Source: Prochilodus magdalenae
Lineage: Eukaryota; Chordata; Actinopteri; Characiformes; Prochilodontidae
Direction: 5' to 3'
Length of the DNA stretch: 64,000 nt
NCBI GenBank assembly: GCA_024036415.1
Contig: JAMWET010001200.1
Span: 1-64,000, forward strand
Positions 1 through 10,786 of this stretch are shown here, piece by piece. The translations under genes were made by a program, and so were the position numbers. Under the pieces are notes generated by a model that saw nothing but the letters and a program-made list of their open reading frames with translations, searched no databases and had not been told where the DNA came from. The first letter of the stretch is position 1. Every line of letters begins with the position of its first letter.

Positions 1-245
1 GGCAGGAGAACTACAAAGCCATTATTCTAGTACTCTTTATAACGCATTTTAATGTTTTTTGCGACAGAGATATGGAAACAGGAATCAACAAAGCTCCTGT
101 TGACTTCTAGCAAGGACATCTACAGAGTGCCTCCTCAGGTGCCTCCACATGTGCTGCCAGAATTGTTGCAGTCCTCTACAAAAGATGACTGTCCTGGAAA
201 CAAGTTTTTGGACCTCGTTGACGGAGTTTAGGAACTGGCATTCCT

Positions 246-772
246 GTACTGCTGAGGGACCTCACAGAGTTGCAGAATAAAAGAACCAGAAGAGTTAACC
301 ATTTAAAGAACCCCAGCAGAACCACAGGGACCCAGTCTACAGCTACAGCAGACACTCTTGTTTTTGGAGATGACACTGTTTATGGTGTAAAAAATCGGAA
401 GTTCTTTGTTCTGTGTGAGCCGGACATTACAGTTTCTGAACTGAATGGAAAGCTTCCCAGGTTGCTGGCAGAACCACAGTACGCCACAGTCAAACGGATC
501 ATTGTGCATGTTGGTAAGAACGACACAAGAGGGAGTCTGAAGTTTTGACAAGAGCCTCTTCTCCGCAAGCTCAATGTTCAGTCATTTATCAGTGGTTCTC
601 TGCCTGTGAGGAGCTCCAATATGTTCTCGAGCCTTTTTGCAATAAACATGTGGCTACAGAAGCGCTGCATGTGGAATGGACTGCATTTTATTGACAATTT
701 TAACCTTTGGAAAGAGAGATGATTTAGACGAGATGGACAGCACAACAGCAGAATGGGGGATAGATTCCTGAC
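246..772 (+). pseudogene. LINE ORF1 remnant, SGNH-esterase type (unit 1)
   Basis: The longest open piece (270-548) encodes a block with FGDDTVYG, matching SGNH/GDSL esterase block I, and IIVHVGKND, matching block III. After a frameshift near 548 the block V region can be followed to about 772. In active elements block I reads GDS with the nucleophilic Ser; here it reads GDD. The N-terminal part present in the second copy (12,747-13,098) is deleted. ORF1 esterases are known from L2/CR1-type LINEs and are thought to help RNP or membrane association. Confidence 0.7.
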
Positions 773-879
773 AGAGAACTTCATTTTCTTTCTGTCCAAC
801 TTCACTGTGCTCACTAGAGGACACACGTCAGCACCAACTCCCAAGGACGCTTTCACGCCAAAGCCACAGCAGCGCCAGG

Positions 880-1175
880 CATTAACATTTACATTTACAC
901 TTATATTTAAGGCATTTAGCAGATGCTCTTATCCAGAGCGACTTACAACCGTGCTTAATGTTCCGTTGGATAATATTCCAGCTAGTGCAGGAAGTTTAGA
1001 GCCTAAAACTCACCACAAGCTCAGACACTGCCCAAACAGGGGGCCAGTGCTGGTACCTAGAGATTAATACACAGACATAGAACAAGTAAAGCATTACCTG
1101 GCAACCCCAGCCCAGTGCTCATTCCTATAGTGGAAAAAGGTCATTATAAGTGCAACACAAAAGTTATTAAAGTGC
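880..1175. repeat. Interspersed repeat nested inside the LINE (unit 1)
   Basis: Between the ORF1 and ORF2 remnants lies a block starting with repeated ACATTT units and then the motif CATTTAGCAGATGCTCTTAT. I recognise this motif as a widespread teleost interspersed repeat, but I cannot name the family. The same block sits at 13,740-14,035 in the second LINE, so it was inserted before the duplication. This copy has an extra 12 bp near 890. Its right boundary is not certain. Confidence 0.55.
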
Positions 1176-1794
1176 AACACAATACACACAACTTACACGC
1201 CAAGGACATTGTCGTCACTCCAGAACCACAACATCCTCCCCCCACTGAAAATGCAGAGATATCGGATGAGAGTCAAGTTCCACTGTACGAACTGCTGGAG
1301 ACTTCAGAGTTGCATGAGTAATCTGCATCAACCTCGATCCCTACCTCATCACCCCACCTGAACTTCCCAGCAGCCATGGAGAAGCTGCTATCTGTGGGGA
1401 CAAGGCTGTCCCTTTCCTTGTCAGCCAGTCCTTAGGTACAGCGAAGAATCAGCCCAGCATCTCCTCAACAGTCACCCAACAACCCCCCACCTCGCCAGCA
1501 CCAGCCTCACCAGTGAAAGAGTTAGTTACACCTGCCACAATGAAGCTCAGCCAGACTGATGACGTGCTGAACAAAACTCCCCCACAACCTCAAAAGTAGA
1601 GGCAAGCTCTTAAACCACCATCAGACTGGCAGCTACGCTGTCGACTTCAACATCAGCTGGAGCCCCACCCATCTTCCTCCAGCCTAAGAGAAGAGTCTTT
1701 TATAAGTAATCAAGCAAACTGATATTTCCTGGGTCCGTGCTGCTACAGTGAAGATGTCAGCAGTCAATGTTTTCAGAACGAGCTCGGACCCTGT

Positions 1795-4661
1795 GTGTCT
1801 GTTATCTCTCCCCTTCCAGTAGATATCAGGAACAGAAGGAACAGGGAGTACAGGCCAGATGGTGTAAATGTATCTCATCTGCAGTATGTAAAATATAACT
1901 CACCGTCTCTGGAACAGAGTACACAGGTTATTAATCTAGCTCCACTCAATATCAGGTCTCTTACAAACGAGTCTTTTTAAATTAATGATTTTATTACAGC
2001 CCATGGGCTTGACCTCCTGCTTCTAACAGAAACTTGGTTAAATGTACGTAGTGCTGAAAGCGTATTGATCGAGTCAGCTCCACCAAACTGTAACTTTCTA
2101 AACGTCTAATGTGTTGGCAAAGAAAGGTGGAGGTGTAGCTGCAACATTTACTGCTTCTTTTAAATGCAAGCTGTTACCACTTGGTGACTTCACATCATTT
2201 GAGTATCCATGTGCAGTTTTGAAAGAGGCACCAAGAATACGTCTAGTAATTGTCTACAGGTCTCCAAAATACAATGCTAATTTTACTGACGAATTTACAG
2301 ATATGCTGTCTACCATTTTCAATCATGAGTTCAATCATTTTGTCATTACTGGTGATTTTGACATACACATTGACAATCCCAAGGACAGTTTTGCAGAAGA
2401 CATCTCTGATAGACTTGAATCCTTTGGACCTCATCAGCACGTATCTGGTAGCACACCCACTCATGGTCACACTCTGGATGTGGGTATCTCAAAGGGTCTC
2501 GACATATCAGCCATTGTTAAAGATGTGGCTCTGTCAGACCATTTTTGTGTTTTCTTTGAAATGTGTACCCTGCTGAACATGAAGACCAGAGAAGTCACCA
2601 TTAAGAAAAAGACAAGGTTTCTAAATGACTCCACAGCTTCACTTTCCATCAGCAGAGTGTTCTCTGCTCCAATTAACCCATCTGATTCTGTTGATGCCCT
2701 GCTAAATAGCTTCAACTCAAAAAGTTATTGTTATTGGATGAGATTAAAACTCTGTCAGGCAGAGAGAAAACTCCCTGGAGGAACGATACAGCAGTTCAGA
2801 TCCAAAAGAAAGAATGTAGGCAGAATGTATGCAGATACAGGCGTAAAATTAAGCTCCACATTCATAAAGAAATCTTTAAACAGCGGCTGAATCATTGTAA
2901 TACAACGATGTACAAAGCGAGACAATCCTTTTTCTCCACCATTATCAACCATAACATTAACAACAGCAGAGTACTCTTCACTATCGTTGACAAGCTAACC
3001 AAGTCACCTATTAACATGGCCCCTGAGTTAGCTTCAGCTGAGAGATGTAATGAGTTTGCAGGCTCCTTTAACATTAAAATTCAAAATATCAGAGAAGCTA
3101 TTAATATATCTTTATCTACCAGTGAGCCTGTGTCCTCTCCATCACCACAGAATGATACCATGGCTAAAATGTGTCAGTTTAGTCCTATTAATGAGGGAAT
3201 GTTATTCAATACAGTGAGTAATCTTAAATCATCCACCCGCAGTCTCGACACATTACACACAAAGTTTTTCAAGAATGTCTTTTGCTCAATATCAGCAGAT
3301 ATACTTCAGATAGTTAACACCTCTCTGATGTCGGGAGTTTTCCCAAACACATTAAATTGGCAGTTGTGAAGCCTCTCTTGAAAATGAAAAAATTAGATAC
3401 AATATTTTTAAATAACTACAGGCCGATTTCAAATCTACCTTTCATCAGAAAAATCATAGAGAGAATTGTGTTCAGACAACTTACAGGCTTTCTGTCCATA
3501 AACAGCAGTCTCAACCAATTTCAGTCAGGACTCCGACATTCGCTTAAATACAGATTCTGGAAGACTGACTGTTCTGCTACTGTTAGATCTCAGTGCTGCT
3601 TTTGACACTATTGACCATAAAAAAATTTTCGTAGATAGGCTTGAGAACTGGGTTGGACTCTCAGTAACTGTCCTAAAATGGTTCAGTTCATACCTGCTCG
3701 GGAGGAATTATTTTGCTGAAATATAAAATAATGTATCTGAAACTGTGTCGGTGACCTGTGGTGTCCCCCAGGGCTCAATTCTTGGGCCACTCTTATTTAA
3801 TTTATATATGCTTCCTCTTGGTGAAATCCTACAGGACTAGGGATGTCTTACCACAGCTATGCAGATGACACTCAAACCTATTTGGCCCTCAGCCTAAATA
3901 ATTATGGTCCCCTCGAATCACTGTGTAAGTGCCTGGAGCATTACTGATTGGATGGGTCAGAACTTTCTGCAGTTGAATAAAGATAAAACAGAGGTTACTA
4001 TGTTTGGGAACAGACATGAGAGGCACAAACTAGCTGCATATCTGAATTCAATATCCCTAAAATCTAAAGAGCAGGCCCGTAATCTTGGTGGACTAATCGA
4101 CTCAGATCTCAGTTTCAGCAGTCACCTCAAAGCCGCCACCAGATCAGCTTTCTACCACCTTAAGAACATTAACCAGATCAGAGATTACCTGTCTACACCA
4201 GACCTGGAGAAACTCATCCACGGCTTCATCTCCAGCAGGATTGATTACTGTAATAGTCTTCTAACAGTTTCAGCTGATTCAGAATGCAGCTGTCAGAGTT
4301 CTCACCGAGAGTAAGAGACCACATCACTCCCGTTCTTAAATCACTACACTGGATACCAGTCTGCTACAGGATAGATTTTAAAGTCCTGTTACTGGTCTAT
4401 AAATGTCTCAGTGGTTTAGGACCAGCATATTTATCCGACATGATGCAGCAGTATGAGCCGAGCAGAGCTCTCAGATCATTAGGAACAGTTCAGTTAGTCC
4501 TGCCTAAGTTAAAGATTACACATGGAGGGGCTGCGTTTAGCTACTATGCAGCTGTTAAATGGAATCAGCTGACAGAGAGTATTAGAAAAGCCCCGATGGT
4601 AGATAGTTTTAAATCCAGACTGAAGACATTCCTGTTTGATCAGGCTTTCAGTTCAGTTTAA
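1795..4661 (+). pseudogene. LINE ORF2 remnant: APE endonuclease and reverse transcriptase (unit 1)
   Basis: Endonuclease motifs are seen in order: NIRSLTN, TETWL (here TETWLN), VIYRSP (VYRSP), GDFDIHID (canonical GDFN), HTLD and SDHF. The reverse transcriptase follows with NNYRPISNLPF, LDLSAAFDTIDH and, in a shifted frame, the catalytic YADD at 3,858-3,869. The C-terminal part (3,904-4,661) has the SSRIDYCNSLL signature of L2/CR1-type LINEs. At least four frame changes or stops break it, including a 44-bp deletion near 3,536 that removes the HSTETAL block. It encodes no working protein. Confidence 0.85.
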
Positions 4662-4880
4662 AACACTGTTACTCTCCTGTAACGGCACGTTTCAGTCCTC
4701 ATTCGTATACTCACTTTTATTTATATTTCATCTAATGATTTTAATGATTAGCGCTTTTAAGAGTTTTTACTGATTTATTTTGCTTTTATTTTGTTTTTAT
4801 TTCTTTGTATTTGCTCCCTTCTATGTAAAGCACTTTGAATTGCCCTTGTGTATGAAAGGTGTTATACAAATAAACTTAAC

Positions 4881-4932
4881 TTGCCTTGCCTTGCCTTGTT
4901 TTGCCTTGCCTTGCCTTGCCTTGCCTTGCCTT
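4881..4932 (+). repeat. TTGCC microsatellite, LINE 3' tail (unit 1)
   Basis: About ten TTGCC units end the LINE. A second short run of the same unit follows at 4,979-4,998 after a copy of the flanking sequence, which suggests a small local duplication of the tail junction that the second LINE copy does not have. Confidence 0.9.
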
Positions 4933-4936
4933 CCGA

Positions 4937-5240
4937 TTATCCATCCCATGCAGCTTGAATATTCTCACCCAGCTCCTGCTTGCCTTGCCTTGCCTTCCGA
5001 TTTTTGCAGCTTGTAAGGTATTTTGCTGAAGCTGAACACCGGGCCTTCTGTAAGTGTGACGCGGGACAGCAAACTGTTCTTCTTGCTGCTGACCACGGTG
5101 CCTCCACACACAGATTAGCGGGACTTGTCTCTGAAGATGACCTGCTGTCATTCTGAGTCAATCTGACTCAATGACAGTCTGGCACAACACCACTGCAGTC
5201 TGGCATAACACCACCCCGTACTTGTTGTACTACAGCATGT
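4937..5240 (-). mobile_element. Tc1-like transposase relic, LINE target site (unit 1)
   Basis: On the minus strand the sequence around 5,040-5,150 reads as a broken Tc1-like transposase. It contains RDKSRFRLGE-type and ICVWRHRG motifs seen intact in the unit 2 copy, and near 4,940-4,975 a C-terminal fragment (ELGENIQAAW). The middle of the transposase is missing. The LINE 3' tail abuts this relic in both units, so the LINE probably inserted into it. Confidence 0.6.
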
Positions 5241-6828
5241 ACTTCCACAGGAGCACTATGCTGCTTCCTAACAAATGAAGAAGAGAAGAAGTGAGGATGT
5301 TTATGCAGACAGGTCTACAATAAACAGGTTTATGTGAATTACAATAGCTGAACGGTAAAAGGAGTAAAGTGGTGGGGACAGGGAATTCTGTATCATCACA
5401 TGATCATACAGCGTGTGTATCAATAATATATTAATACTGTATTTATTATATTTATGTGTGTCTGGCCAGTGATGACCTGGCGGCAGTACAGGCTGGCCAA
5501 AACAAGGCTCTGCTTACTGGCTACACCTCTTTGTGTTTCAGTAGTGATGTGAAGAAGTGGGAGAGGTAGGGTCTACTGCATGGCCTTCTTCAGATTCCTC
5601 ATCTTCTTGCCTGTCCCCCTCTGCCAGGCCCTCCAGTGAGTCTAAAGGTTACTTCATGCAGGGACTGTCCCGTCTGCAAATAGCCCACATTCACTGGCTG
5701 TCCTAAATAAGGCTTACAATGTAATAAAAATATGCATACATATACTGTCTGATGAAAATAATTAAGATGCTGTCCAACGAAGAAGAGATATCTCCAAAAT
5801 ATCCATTGGGCCATTTCTATTCATTCATTCATCATGAAACTTTCACAGATTATAAATGATAGCTGCTGTGTTTAAATGATGCATAAAAGTAAAAATGAAC
5901 AAACATGGAGAATAGCACAATATTGAATAAATGAGGGATGGAAAAGAGAGTTAAACAGACGAGTGTGGGTCAGTTTACCATTGAATTTGTGCTCAGGGTT
6001 CTGCCCTGAGATGTATGTAAAACTGTGTCTGTTGGTCCAACAGAGGTACAGTAAATAGGCCTGTACTATTTCACCCTGTTTATTCTTAAAGGGGAAATAT
6101 TAGATTTTATTCTGAAAACCATGAGTCGCATCAAAAAGCTATATACAAGTAAACCATTCTCGATCAGACTGAATAATTGAAGCTGGAATAGTGATGACTC
6201 GAAAGTACAGGTCTAGCCAGAGTCTCTCGACCAAGAGGAAGAATATAAATCAGATAACAGTGTATTTTTATTATAAATTATTATTATATATTACTATTAT
6301 AATACTATTCTGGACATAATTACTCATTTTTGGATGTCATTATTTGCATTTTTTATTATTGTTATTCAAAATTGTTGTTTTATTATTATTTACATTATAA
6401 AGAGCTGATTATAATAAATATCAGTGTTTTTCATAAATATTAACAAAACAAAAACATGACATGTGAGTTAAATCAAACATATAAGGGGTCCATCTTACTG
6501 AAAATAACTATTTCATACTAAAATAGTAAAATAATTTTAACTTTCACGCATGTATTATTTGTTTGTTTGTAATGACACTGTGTCTCTTCTGTGAGTCATA
6601 CTTTTGGGGGCTTGTCTCGGCTTTTCATGGGGGTCTTTTAAACCAACTTCAGGCCACTGTGTTATAAACAGGGGTTTATTCAGGATGTGGAGCTCCATTG
6701 TGAAGTCACTGAGATGGAACACAGAGACCGCTCCATTCTTCTTCTGAAGTGTAGAGCAGAAGCCTGTTCTTCAGTAGACTGCAGACTTTCACTCCTGTGC
6801 GCGTTGTGCTGCGATTCTGCTGAGAGAC
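5241..6828. other. Intergenic stretch upstream of the duplicated gene (unit 1)
   Basis: AT-rich non-coding DNA. Positions 5,750-5,900 resemble an old, degraded copy of the 249-bp MITE intact at 18,683-18,931 (shared 'ggccatttct' and 'cataaaagtaaaaat' tracts). The 250 bp before 6,829 are conserved with unit 2 and presumably include the promoter and 5' UTR. I see no clear TATA box. Confidence 0.5.
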
Positions 6829-9523
6829 ATGCGACTTTTCTGGGATTTCTCACCTGCTGAAGCGGCAGGTCTTGGATGGCGCCCTCTAGTGTGCGCCGCC
6901 GGTGCTGCGGCTGCAGTGGCCGGGTCTCTGTATATCCTGCACAAGTATCGGGAGCGAAGGAGGCCGCTGGGTACCGCAGCCCGAAGCACCGAAGGTAACA
7001 CCGCAACAGGCCGCTCCAGCAGGAATAGTTGATACATTTCCGGATTAACCACAAATAAAAGTGTCCCAGTAATTCAGAATATTAATTATTCTAAATTGGT
7101 GGGATTTGTATCCGCCTCATACACTCCGCTAAATCCTTATCTGGAGATTTACTGCTAGCTCACAAGCTAACATTAGCATGATGCTAGTTAACGTTAGCCG
7201 GGTGTTGTAGCTAGCTGTGGGCATGTGTAGCTGAGCATGCAGTGTTTCTGTTATTAATGTTTTATTACAAAATACTCATATTTGGAGAAATACATACAAA
7301 ATATCTCATACAAAGACACAATGGTGTAATTTACTCATTTTAATGACAATTAAAACATTTAATTACAACTTACTCATAATAATGTTCAGTGTGTTGTAAG
7401 TTTTAGTAGCTTTGCTGTTTAAAGGTCTTGCTGAACTAAAACGTGCCCCAAGAACTGAAATACTGAGTTTGATTATCTGGCCTTCATATTGTACCCTGAT
7501 GTATTGAAGATATTAGAAACTGTACTAAATGTATGCTAATGGGACATTTTCACCATTTGAATATAGAATCGGCCGAGACCGTCTTGGCTGCCCTAGATCC
7601 AGTCAACACAAATTCATGGTGTGCTCCGTGTGACGAGGACATCATCTGCCTTCACTCCGCTGCCCCTGAGGTACTGATCCAAACCCAGTCACATGTAACT
7701 ACACTTGAACTGCACAGACGATACACACTGCCCTCACACACTGGAACAGAAAAACACATGTGAGAATGGACAATATGGCTTAGTCACTATATCTATTTTC
7801 CTCTCTCACTCCGTGTTTAATATATTGTACATATCAGACTTTCTACACAGGACCCTGCTTCTTTTTATATTTGTGTAGATTTTGTGTATTTTCTATATAT
7901 TTTATATATTTCTGTTTATTTAGTACTTTTATTAAGTATGTATATTAATGCTGCCCTACTGTACAGTAATATACAGAGTCACTCCACGAGCATTTCAGTG
8001 CATGAATGTCCTCACGTTGTGCACAAATAAACTTAAAACTTGAAACTTGACATCAGAAGTGATCCACTAAGGCCCGTCTCCCCTCTATCAGCCAAGTCCA
8101 GCTCCTGTTGACCAGAGTGCTTCTAAAATGAACATAGTATTTAGGTCTAAATTCAACTTCTGTTGTCTTTATATGATATTAATAAGCATGAATGGTTGAT
8201 GTTATAGGCTGGAGACGCTTCCCCTGCTGAGTGTTATCAAGTGCCTGCTTTATAGTAAGTACCATGACAGCTTTGACCACTTTTGGCTTAATATTTAAAA
8301 TCCAGTTCTTTGTTAACGGTGTACATACTTACACGTGAAATTTGTTCACAGCAAATACTGCACCATCAAGCGCATCTCCAGCTTTCCCTTTAAGCTGATG
8401 TCTTTGCGTCAGGCCTTTTCTGTAAGTGTACCATTGAAAACTTGCTTTACTCTTTCCATGTACCTCAGTGTTTGTCTTCTTTCTTTATTGATTATTTCCA
8501 TTTCTTAATTTTGTAGATTATTCTAAGCAACCCCCAGGCCCGTAGTACCCTCACTGCAGCAGGCAGGACAGTTCTTGGAGATCTGGCCACTCTGTACAAC
8601 AGGGTAATTTATACTACTGAGAGTGTGGAACGTGTGGTGTGCTTAATGAACTGAAGACAATCAAACAGATCTAAATGATCTCCTCAATTAATGAATTCTG
8701 AATTCATCTCTTCTCTAGAACCTGAGCGCCTTCCAGCAGATGTATGACCAGCTGGTGGCTGTATCTGAGAATGTGGCCCATCATGAGGCAATTAGCCTGG
8801 AACTGGCACAGATTGGGGTGAGATTATACTATCTCAGCTTTAGTCTGAATCATGGCCACTTCATCACGGTGTGTTGGATTAAGGTGCTGAAGTTTTTGTC
8901 TTTTTAGATGCAGTTCAGCTTCTTGGATGTGCTGTTTGAGCTGGTGGTGCTTGGAGTGGTTGGAGGAGCACGGGCTCGGGTTTCACCGGTAAAAGAATTA
9001 AGTTTGTGTTAGAGGCCTGCGAGTTATTATCTCAGTGATGATGTAGGATTAACCCTTCATACCCATGTAGTCATATGTAGTAGAACATAAAAGACTGAAG
9101 CTGCACTTACATATATTTCTTTCTCTGGGTCATTGTCCCAGTCTCCAGGAGGGTTCCTTGAGCTCTTGATGGCTGTGCTGTACTCCTTTCCTGCTGACAG
9201 CCCAGCGAAGAGGCCCAAGGCTGAGCAGTACCTTCTCCTGCTGCAGGTAATGTGCACATCAGGTAGACCTCAAATGAAGTGCTGTAGGAGCAGACTGGTG
9301 TGAATTACTTATGGGAGCATTTCTCTTTACGGGAGTCTGTTGTCCTCGTTTGACAGAAGCTTTGTTCTCTTTTCTCTCTCAGAATCAGATGATGCTTCTG
9401 ATAGATGAGATCTTTGCAGGAGAGGTGTACTTGTACTTGGTTCCTGAGACCCTCGCCACCGCTGTATGGGAGTGCCTACAGCGTCACATCCAGCAGCTCA
9501 CAGAGAGACTGCAGGCCATCTGA
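6829..9523 (+). CDS. N-anchored membrane protein, mitoguardin-like (tentative), copy 1
   Basis: Nine coding exons: 6829-6994, 7567-7670, 8208-8254, 8352-8421, 8517-8603, 8719-8817, 8908-8988, 9142-9246, 9383-9523. All have GT-AG junctions and join in frame to 299 aa. Residues 19-37 form one hydrophobic segment followed by a basic patch (HKYRERRR), typical of an N-terminal anchor in the mitochondrial outer or peroxisomal membrane. The rest is helical. The core (LRQAF, AAGRTVLGDL, FQQMYDQL, then FSFLDVLFEL) resembles my recollection of the C-terminal half of mitoguardins (MIGA/FAM73), which tether mitochondria and promote fusion, but mitoguardins are about twice as long. A PEX3-like N-terminus was also considered. 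The ATG is the first in frame before the anchor. The gene model is sure; the family is not. Confidence 0.75.
7690..8047 (+). mobile_element. LINE 3'-end fragment in intron 2 (copy 1)
   Basis: AT-rich sequence ending in 'gagcatttcagtgcatgaat', then 'aataaacttaaaacttgaaa'. This matches the 3' UTR and short A/T-rich tail of the LINE on the minus strand at 30,485-31,360. It has no coding part. Unit 2 has the same fragment at about 21,350-21,690 with a 26-bp internal loss. Confidence 0.55.
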
Positions 9524-9739
9524 GATGTCTCCCCTCCTCTTATCTCCAACATTCTCCTTTTCTTTTTCCTCTCCTTTTTCAATTTCTTTTTTCATTTACA
9601 CTTTCTATTTTTTCTTTTTCACTTTTATTAAATATTTGCATCTTTAGATGATGTTTTGTACTTTTTAAATTGTGTATTGAACAGTCTGTGAATGTAGTGA
9701 ATACTGCATATGTTCTGTCAAACTGTGGTGTCCAGCTGT

Positions 9740-10315
9740 GTACTTTGGGCTGTGGTTTTACTGGGAGGAAGCATTAAAAATAAACACGAGATGCGACTGG
9801 ACAAGCTGGACAGGCGAACTGGGTCAGTTGTTGACTCTGTGGTGAAGGTAGCAGAGAGGAGGACACTGCACAAACTGCCATCTATTATGGATGATGTTGG
9901 ACACCTACTGTACACCATCATTATAGACAAAAGGAGCAAGTTCAGTGGCAGGTTACTGTCACAGAGCTGCTCTACAGACAGACTCAGGAGATCCTTTGTC
10001 ACGAGAGCCATCAGGCTCTTCAACTCTTCCCAGTGGGGCCGGAAGAGGGAAGAGGACAGATGAGGACTAAAGCGCTTATGCTAAATCATATGCATGTATG
10101 ACAGTTTACTGTGTATCCTGTACATCTGCACTTCTGGACAATCTAGTCACTTTACTAAAACACCAATATATGCACATGTTTATTCAGTATTGTCATTATC
10201 TGCTGATACTTGCTGATATCTGTGCCCCTTGGACATGTTTTAATATTGCACTGCCTTTTTATCTCCGGTATCTTAAAACATATTTATACATATTTTCTAC
10301 CTGTCATCTACAGTG
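9740..10315 (+). mobile_element. 5'-truncated LINE with reverse transcriptase C-terminus (unit 1)
   Basis: The + strand reads ERRTLHKLPSIMD, then FSGRLLSQSC and RSFVTRAIRLFN, the conserved C-terminus found in many fish I/Nimb-like LINEs, followed by a 3' UTR. It lies just behind the host gene's stop codon (9,523) and its ATTAAA signal (9,628-9,633). Homology between the two units stops near 10,315, so the duplication breakpoint falls inside this LINE tail. Confidence 0.65.
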
Positions 10316-10786
10316 ATGTATAAAATGATGTAGGAATTTGAATAATTATATGACAGAACGTCATGGTGCAAGTAAACCAGTGCTTCGCTATCTATCTGTC
10401 TATCTATCTGTCTTTCATTTGTCCATTAGTTTCATTTTAAAATTTGTTAGGATGTAATGTGGATTGGAAAATGTGGCACTCTAAAAACACAGGGTCAAGA
10501 AATAGACAGACATGAGAGAACGTCTCACAATTTAACTTTTTTTAATCTAAATTGTAGCAGCACAGTCCCACAGTTTCTCCTGTGGTCATGCTCCCTAATA
10601 TTTATCACTATGGTTTTATTGCAATCGTTTTAATGCTGACAGATGTAGCACATGTTTTAAAACACAATTATTTATCTTTACTGTTTATTTGGTCATGTGA
10701 TGTTAGATAAGGTCACTTTCTTTGCTTATATGAGATCTTTTTAATCTAAAATAAGATGTGTAAATTTGTGCAGTGAGGTATAATTA
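10316..10786. other. Unique spacer between duplication units
   Basis: Sequence not found in unit 2. It contains a short CTAT/CTGT tract (about 10,388-10,412) and AT-rich DNA. I see no gene in it. Confidence 0.5.

Larger units (their letters stand above)
1..4932 (+). mobile_element. L2-like LINE retrotransposon, unit 1 copy (5' end cut by window)
   Basis: Non-LTR retrotransposon with remnants of an esterase-type ORF1, an APE endonuclease/reverse transcriptase ORF2, and a 3' end of the fish L2 type: a stretch about a short 'tatgaaaggtgttatacaaataaa' style motif leading into a TTGCC microsatellite. It is co-linear with the element at 12,494-17,888. Compared with that copy it lacks about 350 bp of ORF1 (joined near 250) and 44 bp of the RT fingers region (joined near 3,536). 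Stops and frameshifts occur throughout, so it is dead. The clade (L2 rather than CR1 or Rex1) is judged from the tail and the esterase ORF1 and is less certain than the LINE call. Confidence 0.85.

Noticed and set aside
4780..5151. Low-complexity Leu/Pro/Cys or Gln/Gly/Lys frames over the LINE tail
   Set aside because: They are translations of the TTGCC microsatellite, not genes.
6680..7054. 124-codon minus-strand frame, also present at 19,862-20,236
   Set aside because: It is antisense to exon 1 of the duplicated gene. Conservation follows from the duplication itself.
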